Source of the DNA: Prostheceraeus crozeri | Lineage: Eukaryota > Platyhelminthes > Polycladida > Euryleptidae | Direction of reading: 5' to 3' | DNA: 64,000 nucleotides | Assembly (NCBI GenBank): GCA_907163375.1 | Contig: CAJQUW010006110.1 | Span: 96,001-160,000, forward strand | In this document: positions 45,642 through 56,734 of the stretch, one piece after another | How the letters are laid out: each line of letters begins with the position of its first letter | How positions within the stretch are numbered: position 1 is the stretch's first letter | Translations under genes and position numbers: made by a program | Notes under the pieces: model-generated | Told to the model about the DNA's origin: nothing | Database searches by the model: none | The model's input: only the letters and a program-made list of their open reading frames with translations

Positions 45642-47897
45642 ATGGATGAAGAACATATCGAAGATCTAACTGCTGGAGTTTCCCTGAACGTTACACGTGC
45701 TGACAGATGCAAACGAAGAAAAGAGTACTCGCGTGAGTGGGTTCGATCGAAGCGTAAAAGACATTCATATCGTGCCAGTGACGTTTGTGACGAACTTTTT
45801 TCTATCAGTGACTCGGAAATCGACGAAGACCAGGCTTCCATATCTGTCCCGGATAATCTCAAACTTTCGAATATAACAGAGGCTGATGATGATTTTGGAA
45901 ATCGTATTCACGGTTTCTCCGAACTTCATGAATTCAAAGATGAAGATCTTGAGCTAATAGAGCTAATAGAAGAAAATTATGGAGTAGATTTGTTTGACCC
46001 CACTGGAGAGGCTGTGACTGACTCAGAAGAAGAAAGTGATGAAACACATGATGCAGATGACTCAGTTCAATCAGATCAGGATGTTGAATCAGATATGCAG
46101 GATGTATTTACGCTGCATTGCTCATCTAGCGTTCAAACGGCATCCGTCTCATTGTTACACGATTTGTCTGCAACTTTCATGAAATGCAACATGACAACAG
46201 TTATGATGGATGAAGTTTTGAAATGTCTTGATCGTCATCGTGATGTAGTAAAAACACAACTACCCTTAAGCTATAAAACACTTTTTTCTGTTGACAGATA
46301 TTCACTGAAGAGTCAAATAAGAACGATTTCCGGTCATTCTTACTTCTACTTCGGGTTGCGAGAGCAAATCTTACGTCACCTTCCTTTGTTTGCAAAAACC
46401 GAATTATCTGATTTGACGGAACTTCAATTAGTTTGGAATACAGATGGATTATCTTTATTTAAAAGTAAACGCCGAATGAATGCGTGGCCGGTGTTGGCTT
46501 ATATTGCAAATATCAAACCTAGAATAGTATTTGAAGTTGTGTTGAGTGTAGGATTGGGGAAGCCGAATAGCTTGCAATTCATCGAGGAATTTGTAGAGGA
46601 AATGAAAAATGTCATGGAAGAAGGTATTGATTTCGAAGGTAAAAGAATGAAAGTTACTCACAAAGCGTGTGTTTGTGATGCACCAGCCCGGGCTTTCATA
46701 AAGAATATGGTACAATTTTCAGGGAAGGCTGGTTGTGATCATTGTGAACAAGAGGGACATCACGATGGTAAACGCATGGTGTGGACAGGTTTTAACTTAG
46801 GAACACCAAGAACCAATGAAAGCTTCAGATCAAAATCACAACTTTTGCACCATAAGAAAAATTTACTAAATTCACCTCTGCTTAAGCTTGACGTCGATAT
46901 GATTACGGAATTCCCTGCTGATTTCATGCATCAGGGAGGTGGTGTGACAAAGAAATTATTGGCGTGGCTTACTGACGGACCAAAAAGAAGTGGTAATAAT
47001 AGATATGCTTGTAAGATGAGTGCTACAAACATACGAATTCTGGATGAAAGGATTGCATACATCTCAAAGTTCATTCCCAACGTGTTCTCACGAAAATTGA
47101 GACCTATAAATGAACTACCAGATTATAAGTATACGGAATTAAGACAGGTGCTGTTATATACGGGAAAGCTTTTACTATATAATATTACAGCAACACAGCT
47201 GCAGTACAATCATTTCTTGTACCTTAGTACAGCTTGCAATTTGATGGTTGATCATGATAAAGCAAAAAGTTCTTTTGAAACAACATCACGCCTCATGGAA
47301 CGTGTTATCTTGGGATTCGCCGAATATTATGGAAAGTCCTTCCTCACGTATAATGCCCATGTTTTACAACATTTTCCGAGTATTGCAATGCATCATGGAA
47401 GTCTTGATCATATATCAGCATATCCTTTTGAAAATCATCTAGGGATGATGAAAAAGTATATCAAATCATCGCATGACCCAATGATATCTCTGCTTCAAGG
47501 TGTGCGTCGTAGTCAAGTAAACCTGAAGCTCAAACAGGAAATTGGAAAACCGGCTGTTGTTATACATGCAGATCCACCGAACAATGTTTATGTCGACCGT
47601 GTGCGTCATAAAGTGTATGAAGTTATACGTCTTGAACGCGATAGTGCATTTGTAAGGGAACATCTACGACTCGATGATTTCTTTTCGGATCCCATACCTT
47701 CGCGTGTTATTGGTTGCTATTTATCGAAAACAAGTAAATTCCGTTACACACAATGTCAGAGGTCAGAGCTATTGAATTTCAGGCAAGGAATGAAAATTGA
47801 AATGGATGGATTTCCGGGTATGCTGGATCCACGTTTGATCAGAGATCGTGCGTTGATAATTTCGTTGCTCCATAATCTTGATGAATCATTGTTCTGA
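45642..47897 (+). CDS. CACTA/EnSpm-like DDE transposase (TNPD-like)
   Basis: 751 residues, uninterrupted. After an acidic N-terminus (about 50-160) comes PLSYKTLFSVDR, then the catalytic core: LVWNTDGLSLFKSK with D268 and RMNAWPVL, KACVCDAPARAF with D346, and a GC-x2-C pair (C365, C368), in the order of plant Transposase_21 (TNPD) proteins. A DUF4218-like part follows: HISAYPFENHLGMMKKYI, where E597 is the probable third catalytic residue (plant YPFERYM..LK). The C-terminal 120 residues are a separate domain of unknown function. It should cut and join the element's ends. The DUF4806-like gene follows on the same strand, its first recognised exon starting 141 bases after the stop. CACTA membership is judged from motif order, not a database search. 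Confidence 0.75.
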   Translation: MDEEHIEDLTAGVSLNVTRADRCKRRKEYSREWVRSKRKRHSYRASDVCDELFSISDSEIDEDQASISVPDNLKLSNITEADDDFGNRIHGFSELHEFKDEDLELIELIEENYGVDLFDPTGEAVTDSEEESDETHDADDSVQSDQDVESDMQDVFTLHCSSSVQTASVSLLHDLSATFMKCNMTTVMMDEVLKCLDRHRDVVKTQLPLSYKTLFSVDRYSLKSQIRTISGHSYFYFGLREQILRHLPLFAKTELSDLTELQLVWNTDGLSLFKSKRRMNAWPVLAYIANIKPRIVFEVVLSVGLGKPNSLQFIEEFVEEMKNVMEEGIDFEGKRMKVTHKACVCDAPARAFIKNMVQFSGKAGCDHCEQEGHHDGKRMVWTGFNLGTPRTNESFRSKSQLLHHKKNLLNSPLLKLDVDMITEFPADFMHQGGGVTKKLLAWLTDGPKRSGNNRYACKMSATNIRILDERIAYISKFIPNVFSRKLRPINELPDYKYTELRQVLLYTGKLLLYNITATQLQYNHFLYLSTACNLMVDHDKAKSSFETTSRLMERVILGFAEYYGKSFLTYNAHVLQHFPSIAMHHGSLDHISAYPFENHLGMMKKYIKSSHDPMISLLQGVRRSQVNLKLKQEIGKPAVVIHADPPNNVYVDRVRHKVYEVIRLERDSAFVREHLRLDDFFSDPIPSRVIGCYLSKTSKFRYTQCQRSELLNFRQGMKIEMDGFPGMLDPRLIRDRALIISLLHNLDESLF

Positions 47898-48038
47898 CCT
47901 TAGCGCATTGAAGTATAATCAGTTAAATGATGTAGGTGTATGTTATAACAAAATTGCTGAAATCATGCAGTAAGTGATTCAGACATGCGTGATGCATTTC
48001 TATATGAATAATGAAACAATTTCTTTTTGATTTTATAG

Positions 48039-51000
48039 AAGATATGATTGACAGTGACATGGAAGATAATGTTGGAACCACCGCATCAAGCAAACGGAAG
48101 TCTGAACGAAAGCGTAAACTTCCACCTCCAATTGTGGTAAGTAAGTCCTGCCTACTACTTCACATCGGATCAAGTTCAGGAAACCAACTTAGTTATGTAT
48201 GTCGGGCAACATTTTACATTTTTAACACATTTGATTTTCTCCTGGAATATTAGGAATTTTGAGAAATGAAAGCCAATTTAGGAAACTACAGCGAATGGCC
48301 TTTCCTGTTGATATACTGAAGTTTTGTGCATCATTTCTGTTTTTTATTTACCTTATTTGCAGGGAAATACCTTACTGAAAAGAGGTTGTGTTGTGACTTA
48401 ATTATAAGGTTACAACAGGCTACGTTTGCTTCAAACTAGGGATCAATACGATTTTTGTGTTACGATTCTAAAAAAAACTTGACCTAAGTTACTGGTACAT
48501 GTTTTAAACTAAATGAAATTTGCTTTTTAGGATGAGTGGGTTCTGTTCAATTTCAATGATAACTCTCTGTTGAATGTTCCCAAATCATGGATTACGACTA
48601 GAGACAAAAATGGAAATAGAAGTGATTGCCATTATTGCTGGTGGCCTAATGTTCAAGATGATGCTAAGAATCTCATTCGCAGTCGATCGGATCCCGATAG
48701 AAAACAATGGAAACGAATAAAGGGGAAGAAATTGGGTACATTCAATTCATTAGAAGCCGCTGAGCGAGAGTTGAAAAGACGAGACGGGACTGTTCCTACG
48801 GGAGATGAGGAAAATTCCTGTAGTACTCCACAATCGCAATCCGTGAATGACGCTGGAAGAGTCTCGACTTGGTTTGAAGGCTTTTCTACACCTACAAGTA
48901 AGTGAATACCAATGAATTTGTGTTAAGCAATTTGATGCACAAATTATAAACTAGGCCTACATCACTCAGTATCAGCACTTCGCAAGAATTTGACAAGATA
49001 TTAACTAGTTTTGAGTAAATGTTAATCAATAAAAGGCTAGTCATACCTCATTGTCTTCACGTTCAAGTGCCATATCCCCGCGATCTAAGTACTCGTGTAC
49101 TGTAAGTACAAGATGCCCATAATTAACTACAGATTTTGGTGGGAGAGACCATGTTTTTATTAAATGTTTGAAGTCATTTCAGCTCTATCTACACACATTA
49201 ACCTCGTCAGTCGCCAGTCATGCTGCCAGTTCCTTTAATTTTTTACTGAGATTGATGAGACAAATCGATCGTCGTTTTTCATTTTACTTGTCTGTCGATT
49301 TTCAGTTCCATTAGAAATATATTGTAAAAAAATCCTTGAAATTCATCTAATAACTTTTTTTTACGGATTTTTACGTCACTTTTTACCCCTACTGGGGCCT
49401 TGGACGGTGCTGACTGAAGTCAGACTTTGTTTGGAGCGTTGTGGTGCTTTGTAGTCCGGATGCCCTTCCTGCCGACTTCCAGTGACACTTTCCGGGTTCG
49501 ACCTCTGGACCATGAGATCGCTAGTCCAAGTACACAACCACTGTACCACGGACACCACTAAAAACGGCAGTGGATATTTGCATGAACCGGTGTATCTGTG
49601 TTTCAGGTCCCAAAGTCAGCCGAACAGTCACCCCAAGCAGTAGTCAACCTATTGATCAGCATGTCATTGAAAGTCCATCTAATGATCAGCAAATTCAACA
49701 TGTCCTGCAGCAGCTTGAAAGTCAAAACAGGAAGATAGAGCTTGTACTATCAAGGATCAATGAAGTGCAGGAGAAGCAAAACGTCATTTTAGGCAAAATC
49801 GGTCACATCCAACCGGTTGAAGATACGTCCCTATGTTCGACAGGTGATGCTCGATCACCGATGACAACAACTGTACGAATGATGTCAAGCTCGAAGAAAG
49901 AAGTCCGTGCTGCCGTCAGTGCCACTAGATGTCTGCTCGATCTTGGGTTTCCAGTGTCATCATCCACAGACGAAGTAAGTTGTGGTAGCGAAATTAAGAA
50001 GAAAATTGTTCTATGCCAATAAGTCGTCGATGCTAGCATCAACACTAGCATTATTTTTTCAAAACTCCACATCTGGAATTTCACCAGTAGCCATTTATTA
50101 ACAAAAGGAATTTGCCCATTGCTATCTCGTAGTCCAAAAGATAATGTAAATAGGTCATTCAAAAGAAAAACTTCATGCTAAGTAATGCAAACTTCACCAG
50201 CTAGCAAAACGAATTTGTCAGCTCAAATACACATCCCAGTATTCTCCGAATATTTGAGTAGCCAAATTCGTTTTGCTAGCTGGTGAAGTTTGCATTACTT
50301 AGCATGAAGTTTTTCTTTTGGATGACATATTTGCACTATCTTTTGGACTAGGAGATAGCAATGGACAAATTCCTTGTGTTAATAAATGGTTACTGGTGAA
50401 ATTCCAGATGTGGGCAAATTATTTTGAAAAAATAATGCTAGTGTTGATGCTAACTTCAACGACTTAATGCCAGTTGCATTGTTTGCGTCACAATGAAGAT
50501 TTCTGAAAAATTATTCGATAACAATCTGTTTTCTACTAACTGTAAGTTATTATATAGTTATTGCTCTTCCTAGCTCTCAAGACAACCTACGGTCATACAA
50601 CACTTCTATGTATCATTTGGGAATATGCGGATGGTGAACATGTTTTAAAATTTTCAGAATTTTGATGCTTTCGTAATAAATACTATACACAGTGCTACTT
50701 TGGAATCTATTATTGCAGATGATGATAGCTGTGTGGCTGTTCATTAGAAAAGTTTTTTTATTTCCTGATACTTTCGAAAGCTGAAGCGATTGTCCATGTG
50801 GCAACGGGGTGTTACGGGTACTTTTGACGATTCATAGTCACTTCAACTCCCATGAAATGGGTTATTGAAGATGCGCTTCTCCACAATGTGTTAGCATCAT
50901 CTTTAGGTAAACTGATGTACTCTCTTCAATTTCCTGCCTATTGAGAAGCTGTAATTAGCTCCATTTTGCTGTTTCCTCAATTTTAACATCTGTCGAAGAT

Positions 51001-53542
51001 TTCAAATTGCACGTGTTGTGGGTTATTTTTCCTGATGGATATTTCGGTTCAAAATTGCATTCATTAGTTGACGTAGGTCCCGTAGAGACATTTTCTGCCT
51101 ATCTGAAGTGAATTCACTCGGTCAACTAAGCATTGACGACCAATCCTTGTTCTGATCGAATTTCAGGATTTTCATGTAAGAGGCTCTGGGTTATTTTTAT
51201 TACTGTGAATTAGAACTCAATTTTCCGTTCAATCGAAAGATGGCAACTGATTTAGGCTACTAAGAATATGCCTATTAACTTCCACAGAAACAGATAGGAA
51301 AGGCAGGAGAAGAAATAAACGCGAAGCGCTTCCATAGATAACTCGATTTCATGGGATCGAAATGACTTGACACCCTTTTGACTGGGGTGTAATGGGCATT
51401 TCCATAATACCCCGATATGGTTGACATTGACAAATTTCAAGGACTCCTAAAAGAAAATGTTTTGTTATTTTTATTTTGCATTTTTTCTCATTATTTTCAG
51501 TTATCAGTTATTTTGATAGGAAATCTGTCTGAACTACTTTTTCAGTACTGTGGGTTAACTAATCGAGTTATTTTTAGAGCTGGGAACGCCCATGATGAAT
51601 CACATTAATTGAGACATATTTCAGGAATTCCCAGGTCTTTATCAGTGCTAGACTGGGGATTTCAAGGGCTATCAAGGCGTCTAGGCATGACTGACTGGAA
51701 AACTGAATGTATGAACGAGGCACCTTGATCGCAGGAATGAAATTGCTGATGAGAAATATTGTCGGTATCTGCTGTTGGTGCATTTTTATTCATGTAGATA
51801 TAAATGGCAGATTATACTCCACTTGCCTGTTAGTACTGCTTCGTATGCTTAGTTTGATCTGTTTTGGCTTGAGGTATAGAAACTGCTTTGAAAGTCAGGG
51901 ATGAGAATTTTCCGCCAAAACGCGGAATTCAGCCAGGGCCCCTCTATTAGGGCTAATGTAGTTGTTTATTTTTTCTATGTAGGGTTCCTCAAAAACTCAT
52001 TTCCGTCCGGCCCCCCAACCACCATTCTCATTCCTGGAAATTTGAACGAATAGTGATCTTAACTTAAAAAATCATGTGCCTTAGTTTTGGATATATTGAA
52101 ACATCAAAAAAGATGATAGGCCGAACCTGTCACCAATTGATTTTTGGAGTACAATACTGAATGATGCAAAGGGACACATCTGCATGTAAAAGTAAGAAAA
52201 TGCGCTGCACAACGTACATGTTTGCGATAAGCCTACATAAACTTCGTGTAACTATTTTAATTTATCTCTAATTATTGTGTTTTATTTGACATTCCGCCAG
52301 GGTCGGCCTGATTTTTTTTGATAATAATTTTTCAGTTGAATAAGGCATTACTATTTTTAAAAATAGTATATATTAAGTTTATCGATACCTACCTAGCACT
52401 CCGTAGTATGCTATGATTGATTCAAATCGTTTCACAAAAAGAACCTGAGGCAAAATTTGTGATCATTTACTTTAGCATATACACGGTAATGCACGTGTAC
52501 ATAGCCTATACCATGACACATACGTGCGCACAAGTGTGGAATTATTCCCAGATCAATTCTAAGCTGAATACTTATGCCATCAAATTAGTTAGTGATAGTT
52601 TATCAGAATGATTCAGTAATTGATTGAAAACTGCAGTTAGGTTCATGCTGGATTAAATGGATGTAAATAACTGCTTACGAAAGTTCCGTTGAGTACTTTA
52701 TTCATGTTATTATCACCTTCATGGAACAAACTAAGTTCAAAATTAAAAAAAGAAGAATCGAAATTAAATTGAAAAAAATCTGATTTAAATTTAAAAAATC
52801 GATCTTTTTTTAATTTCTTCTTAAAAATCAAGGGTTTTTTCACTCCTGATTTTCGCTCTAAATCGCTCAGGGTCGATTTCTGTTTTCGGAGGCCAAATCA
52901 CCCTGAATCATAGGACACCATAGACCGCTAATTATGTTCTTCGATAAGATTTGTATCATTCTATACCTATTGTCAATGCATTAAATGCCAAATGATACCG
53001 CATTTTTATTGTAGCTTTATGAGAAGAACAAAATATTCTCTGGGAGCGAACACGACACCATCCGAATGAGAAATGCTTTGGTCAACGCCCTGATAGGCTG
53101 CTGTCCCCCTCAGTGTAGCAGTACCATTCTACAATCGGCACGGAGTTCTCTTTTGTCGCTGGCTCCTGGAGCTTTATGGCAATTCTTCAGCGGGCAGGGT
53201 ATGTCTGGAAGCCGGAAGACAAGTTTCGCCGACGATCTGCCAGACTTGTACAAGTCCGTCTTAATTGCTACAAAGATATCTTGCGGTTGTTGCCAAAAAG
53301 CGGCGGTCGGAGCTATTTCTGATGTTCTGAAAGGTTTTTACAATCGAAATGAATCGAGAGAGTACCGTGAGCATCATCCAGAGGAAGAAGCAAGGCATTT
53401 TAGAAAACATAAGACCCCAAATAATGAAGTTGACGACGCTGGCGAGGTAAGCTCAGGCGAAAACACTGCTCTGACTGATAACCACAGTGATACATTAAGT
53501 GATGATACAGACTTAGTAAATAGTGATGAAACAAACTCATAG
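48039..53542 (+). CDS. Spliced DUF4806-like protein gene in the CACTA-like element
   Basis: Four exons join in phase: 48039-48136 (acceptor ttttatag, donor gtaagt), 48531-48897, 49607-49974 and 53015-53542 (stop TAG). The first recognised Met is at 48044; an upstream exon is possible. Domains: a basic linker RKRKLPPPIV; an N-terminal module WVLFNFNDNSLLNVPKSWI with CHYCWWPN and LGTFNSLEAAEREL; a coiled coil (VLQQLESQNRKIELVLSRI); and a C-terminal module RNALVNALIG, ALWQFFSGQGMSGSRKTSF, DLYKSVLIAT. This is the architecture I know from animal DUF4806 proteins (VP-x-W, CWWP, then 'F-G-G-KxAF'). Function is unknown; binding of the element's ends as a partner of the transposase is my inference. 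About 450 residues, no stop in any exon. Confidence 0.68.
49357..49560 (-). mobile_element. tRNA-derived SINE
   Basis: On the minus strand the head reads GGTGTCCGTGGTACAGTGG, with a box A TGGTACAGTGG that fits TRGYNNARNGG exactly, and a box B-like AGGTCGAACCC with one mismatch. The body contains CAGGAAGGGCATCCGG and ends in GTGACGTAAAAA and an A-rich tail. It lies in the second intron (48898-49606) of the DUF4806-like gene. A truncated relative lies at 6565-6672. Confidence 0.8.
50016..50470. repeat. Long inverted repeat in the last intron of the DUF4806-like gene
   Basis: Arms of about 200 bp (about 50016-50219 and 50264-50470) are near-identical reverse complements, e.g. TTCACCAGCTAGCAAAACGA against TCGTTTTGCTAGCTGGTGAA, separated by about 44 bp. 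The left arm begins about 40 bases after the splice donor at 49975. The transcript would fold into a hairpin of about 200 bp. Confidence 0.9.
50471..53014. other. Rest of the last intron of the DUF4806-like gene
   Basis: No further gene or element is recognised; it ends with the acceptor tttttattgtag at 53014. Confidence 0.35.
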
Positions 53543-54334
53543 TGCACTTGTGTGACATTGCAGAAAGAGTGACTTAGACGTGCAATCACGCATGCCGATT
53601 TTGTAGTATCTTGTGTTATATACTGCAATAGTGTTGACAGATGATATTCCTTGCCATTTTTTATGCAACTCATCTATGTAATTATGTGCGATTTTATATT
53701 TGCCCGTGTGAATAATCCTTGCCAATTAATTTTATTGGAAAGTGCATTTCTGTGTTGAAGTGGCATTTGCATCAAGTGATGATACAGACTTAGTGAAGAG
53801 AGATGAAACAAACTCATAGTGCACTTGTGTGACATTGCAGAAAGAGTGACTTAGACGTGCAATCACGCATGCCGATTTTGTAGTATCTTGTGTTATATAC
53901 TGCATTAATAGTGTTGACAGATGATATTCCTTGCCATTTTTCATGCAACTCATCTATGTAATTATGTGCGATTTTATATTTGCCCGTGTGAATAATCCTT
54001 GCCAATTAATTTTATTGGAAAGTGCATTTCTGTGTTGAAGTGGCATTTGCATCAAGTGATGATACAGACTTAGTGAAGAGAGATGAAACAAACTCATAGT
54101 GCACTTGTGTGACATCGCAGAAAGAGTGACTTAGACGTGCAATTACGCATGCTGATTTTGTAGTATCTTGTGTTATATACTGCAATAGTGTTGACAGATG
54201 ATATTCCTTGCCATTTTTTATGCAACTCATCTATGTAATTATGTGCGATTTTATATTTGCCCGTGTGAATAATCCTTGCCAATTAATTTTATTGGAAAGT
54301 GCATTTCTGTGTTGAAGTGGCATTACATCAAGTG
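53501..54334 (+). repeat. Tandem triplication of the gene's 3' end, unit about 280 bp
   Basis: Units start at 53501, 53778 and 54058 (periods 277 and 280) with GATGATACAGACTTAGT and are over 90 percent alike by eye. The first contains the last 14 codons and stop of the DUF4806-like gene (DDTDLVNSDETNS). The next two repeat these codons (DDTDLVKRDETNS) in what is now 3' UTR. Confidence 0.92.
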
Positions 54335-54674
54335 AATTTCTGGTACTCAGTTTTATTTGATATTTTTCTTCTTGATAATGTGTTTACTATTTGTAATCCA
54401 AGAGTATGTATGCATGTACGAATTTGTGTTATATTCTAGTCATTAAATCCATAAAAATGCATAATCGTTTTTACCCTTATAGACGAGTAGATAATTAGCT
54501 GCTATGTTCATGCAAACACATAAGTGAATGTGACTCTTAGATTCAGTCATTAGCGTGCAGCTTCCAGATGAGCACATTAGGTGATGTGTATTGCGTTTCA
54601 TTATCATAGCTCGATGTTTAAGGAAGGAATGAAGAACTTCCCAATTTAGCCTTATTGAAAATTATGTAAATGCT

Positions 54675-54934
54675 TTCGCAACGTTAATTTCTGATGGTTA
54701 AATCAACTATCATCGTCGACAAACGATCGTTTATATGTACACTAAGTACAAACGTTGCGTAGAAGTTAGCCCCCTGACGTTGAAACTACGGTAGTCGCGG
54801 AAGGTTTAAGAAACGTAGCGCTTCCGCCCTAACTTGTCGACAAATGAACGTTCGGATTCGGTTTGTCCTAGGCTCTTGAACGTTCAAGACCGAACAATAT
54901 CCTTCCGTTCTCAAAACGTTCGTGTTCTGGGTGG
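54675..54934 (+). repeat. Right subterminal ACGTT-rich zone of the CACTA-like element
   Basis: Contains AAACGTTGCG, TGACGTTGAA, GAACGTTCGG, GAACGTTCAAG and AAACGTTCGTG, mirroring the left zone. It also holds CTTGTCGACAAATGAACGTT (54833-54852), nearly the repeat unit of the 34596-35061 MITE. Confidence 0.7.
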
Positions 54935-54937
54935 GCA

Positions 54938-55980
54938 TTTAATCTGTCATTTAATATTTTGGTCAATAATTTTTCAATACACGATGATAAGTTCAAATAT
55001 CGATAGGAGAAAGCACTATTTTTATTTCCCTTCTTAAAAATGGGGATTATCCAACTGGAATGCCACAGAGTTTGATGATCAATCAATATTTCATTAAAAA
55101 GAATATGCAGGATCCTACTTTGGTTCTTGTCATTCTTTAACATTTCGTAAACAATTTCATCTGGGCCGCTGGATTTTGATGTTTTTGACCGCTTTATCGC
55201 ATTTTCAATTTCTGTCATTGTTATAGTTTGGTTTATACTGTCGTCACTTCTGGCAAGTAGAGTTTTATGTATAGCAGTTACGTAGTTTTGATTATCATTT
55301 AGATTTTTTATATCAGCATCCTTTTTCTGGAGATCAACTTCGAAAGCTTGAGCTGACAATGAAGTTTTGTCCTTAGTGCTTTTTTTAGATTTATTCTTAT
55401 TTAGTAGCTCCCAATATCGTTTAACGTCGTTATTAGCTTTTGCTGTTTGTAGTTCATTTAATTTCGATTGTTTCAATGTCTTCTTTTCTTTTTTGATGTT
55501 TTTATTAAGTTCTCTTTTTGCATGCAATAACATGTGTAAATTTTGCTCAGATTTATCAGTTTTATATTTCTCAACAATCTGTTTATATGTTTTTCTGAGA
55601 ATTCTTAATTCATTGGAATAAATTATCTGTCTATCAGGATTCGTCATGGTAGATAATGATTTCTTATTGACGTCAATCAATTTATCATAAATTTCTGCCT
55701 TTTTTAAATTTTTATCTGCTATTTCTTTTAAAAGATTCGTGCCTTTACCTGAAATATTTTGATGAAATTTTTCAATATCATAATTAGGAGACCATTTGAA
55801 AGGCATGATCCGTGTCTAATGATTCATTTGTGCGAAATTAACAAATTGTGTATTCTTTGATACAGTATTTAAAGCTATGTTCATCGCTATTACCATCGGT
55901 CTGTGGTCAGTAAATAATTGAGGTTCCAATATTTCAAATGTCGCTAAATTTTTTAATAATGATTCTGATAGTATGAAGTA
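54938..55980 (-). pseudogene. LINE X copy 2: endonuclease end and linker
   Basis: The sense frame from the truncated 5' end reads YFILSESLLKNLATFEILEP and LFTDHRPMVIAMN (endonuclease His block). After a stop it continues from MPFKWSPNYDIEKFHQNI through a Lys-rich linker to YLNLSSCIEKLLTKILNDRL (RT start). The fragment ends at the CACTA-like insertion; residues encoded left of 54935 belong to that element. It aligns with 61950-62950 of copy 1. Confidence 0.75.
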
Positions 55981-56245
55981 GTCTCACTCTCTCACTCTCA
56001 CTCTCTCACTCTTACTCTCACTCTCTCTTGCTCTCACTCTCTCTCACACTCTCTCTCTCTCACTCTTTCTCACTCTCTCTCACTCTCACACTCTCTCTCA
56101 CTCTCTCTCTCTCTCACTCTCTCTCTCTCTCTCACTCTTTCTCACTCTCTCTCTCACTCTCACACTCTCACTCTCTCTCTCACTCTCTCTCTCTCTCTCT
56201 CCCACTCTCTCTCTCTCTCCCACTCTCTCTCACACTCTCCCTCAT
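55981..56245 (+). repeat. TC-rich microsatellite, middle block
   Basis: CT repeats with CACTCTCA variants, the same type as 31567-31963. It directly abuts the truncated 5' end of LINE X copy 2 on one side and the Penelope-like element on the other. Confidence 0.95.
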
Positions 56246-56371
56246 CACTCTCCCAACGGCTTCAAATTTCAAGCAGGTTCGTGGCTCGTGAAACGAGGAT
56301 AGTCGCCAACAAATCCTTGATTCGCTCAAGACTTTTTTAGCCTAACGCCTGGAACGCTTCAAGCAGCCACG

Positions 56372-56719
56372 GTGAATAATCACGCTTTCCTTGACGCTTC
56401 CTTTCATCCGACCGAGCAAACTTTCGACATTCTGTCCTTACCTGCCTCCTTTGTCCCCACTCCGTGCTCTACTTCGCATGACAAGATCCTGGACCTCATC
56501 AAAAATTTCGTAAGAAAATTGCAATGGAATGCCGCTCTTCATCTCACCAACTTCCCATTCCAACGCCTGGGTCCTTTCCCCTTCGAACGCTGGCCTCCAA
56601 GAGCAATGGTGCCCAATCACATCCTTCGAATTTCTGGTCAGATACTCACGGCAACCAGAAATTACCTACGTCGTGACCACGAGTGTTTCAGCTCGCCAAA
56701 TCTTACTCCTACTCAATGA
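56372..56719 (+). pseudogene. N-terminal region of the Penelope-like element
   Basis: 115 codons ahead of the RT with no zinc finger or known fold recognised; contains SHDKILDLIKNFVRKLQWNA. Its position and frame make it the start of the same coding region. Confidence 0.55.
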
Positions 56720-56734
56720 CAGGAACTCTCACGC

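Larger units (their letters stand above)
35178..54934 (+). mobile_element. Giant CACTA/EnSpm-like transposon with two genes
   Basis: The left end CCCACCCAGAACCGAACGTT and the complemented right end CCACCCAGAACACGAACGTT form terminal repeats with two one-base indels. The 3-bp duplication GCA flanks both sides (35175-35177 and 54935-54937), the duplication size of CACTA elements. The host LINE frame closes exactly (NDRLNA-WLDK). Both end regions are dense in ACGTT motifs. Inside are a CACTA-like transposase (45642-47897) and a spliced DUF4806-like gene (48039-53542), both on the + strand. Nested in it are a 5-kb LINE, a tRNA-SINE and foldback repeats. Total length 19,757 bp, about 14.8 kb without the LINE. 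Confidence 0.83.
31964..55980 (-). mobile_element. APE-type LINE (family X, copy 2), 5'-truncated and split by two DNA transposons
   Basis: The LINE occupies 31964-34595, 35062-35177 and 54938-55980. On its sense strand it ends with an AATAAA signal and CTTGAG directly against GA repeats. Its truncated 5' end at 55980 also abuts GA repeats. The RT frame passes in phase across the removed 34596-35061 MITE (IQIYKN-DKKS) and across the removed 35178-54934 element (NDRLNA-WLDK). Copy 1 at 59357 onward shares the 3' UTR (ACATCACACCCAGCAGCAG) and protein. Confidence 0.85.

Noticed and set aside
47810-48039. Splicing of the transposase ORF into the DUF4806-like gene
   Set aside because: The only donor-like site near the end (CCGGGTATGC at about 47815) is weak, and the transposase has its own stop; separate genes are the simpler reading.
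49500-49560. Possible tRNA gene
   Set aside because: Box A and B are present, but the acceptor stem is not complementary and a SINE body follows, so it is a SINE head.
53374-54282. Repeated minus-strand open frames of 60-100 codons
   Set aside because: They are antisense readings of the tandem 3' UTR units and recur only because the DNA is repeated.
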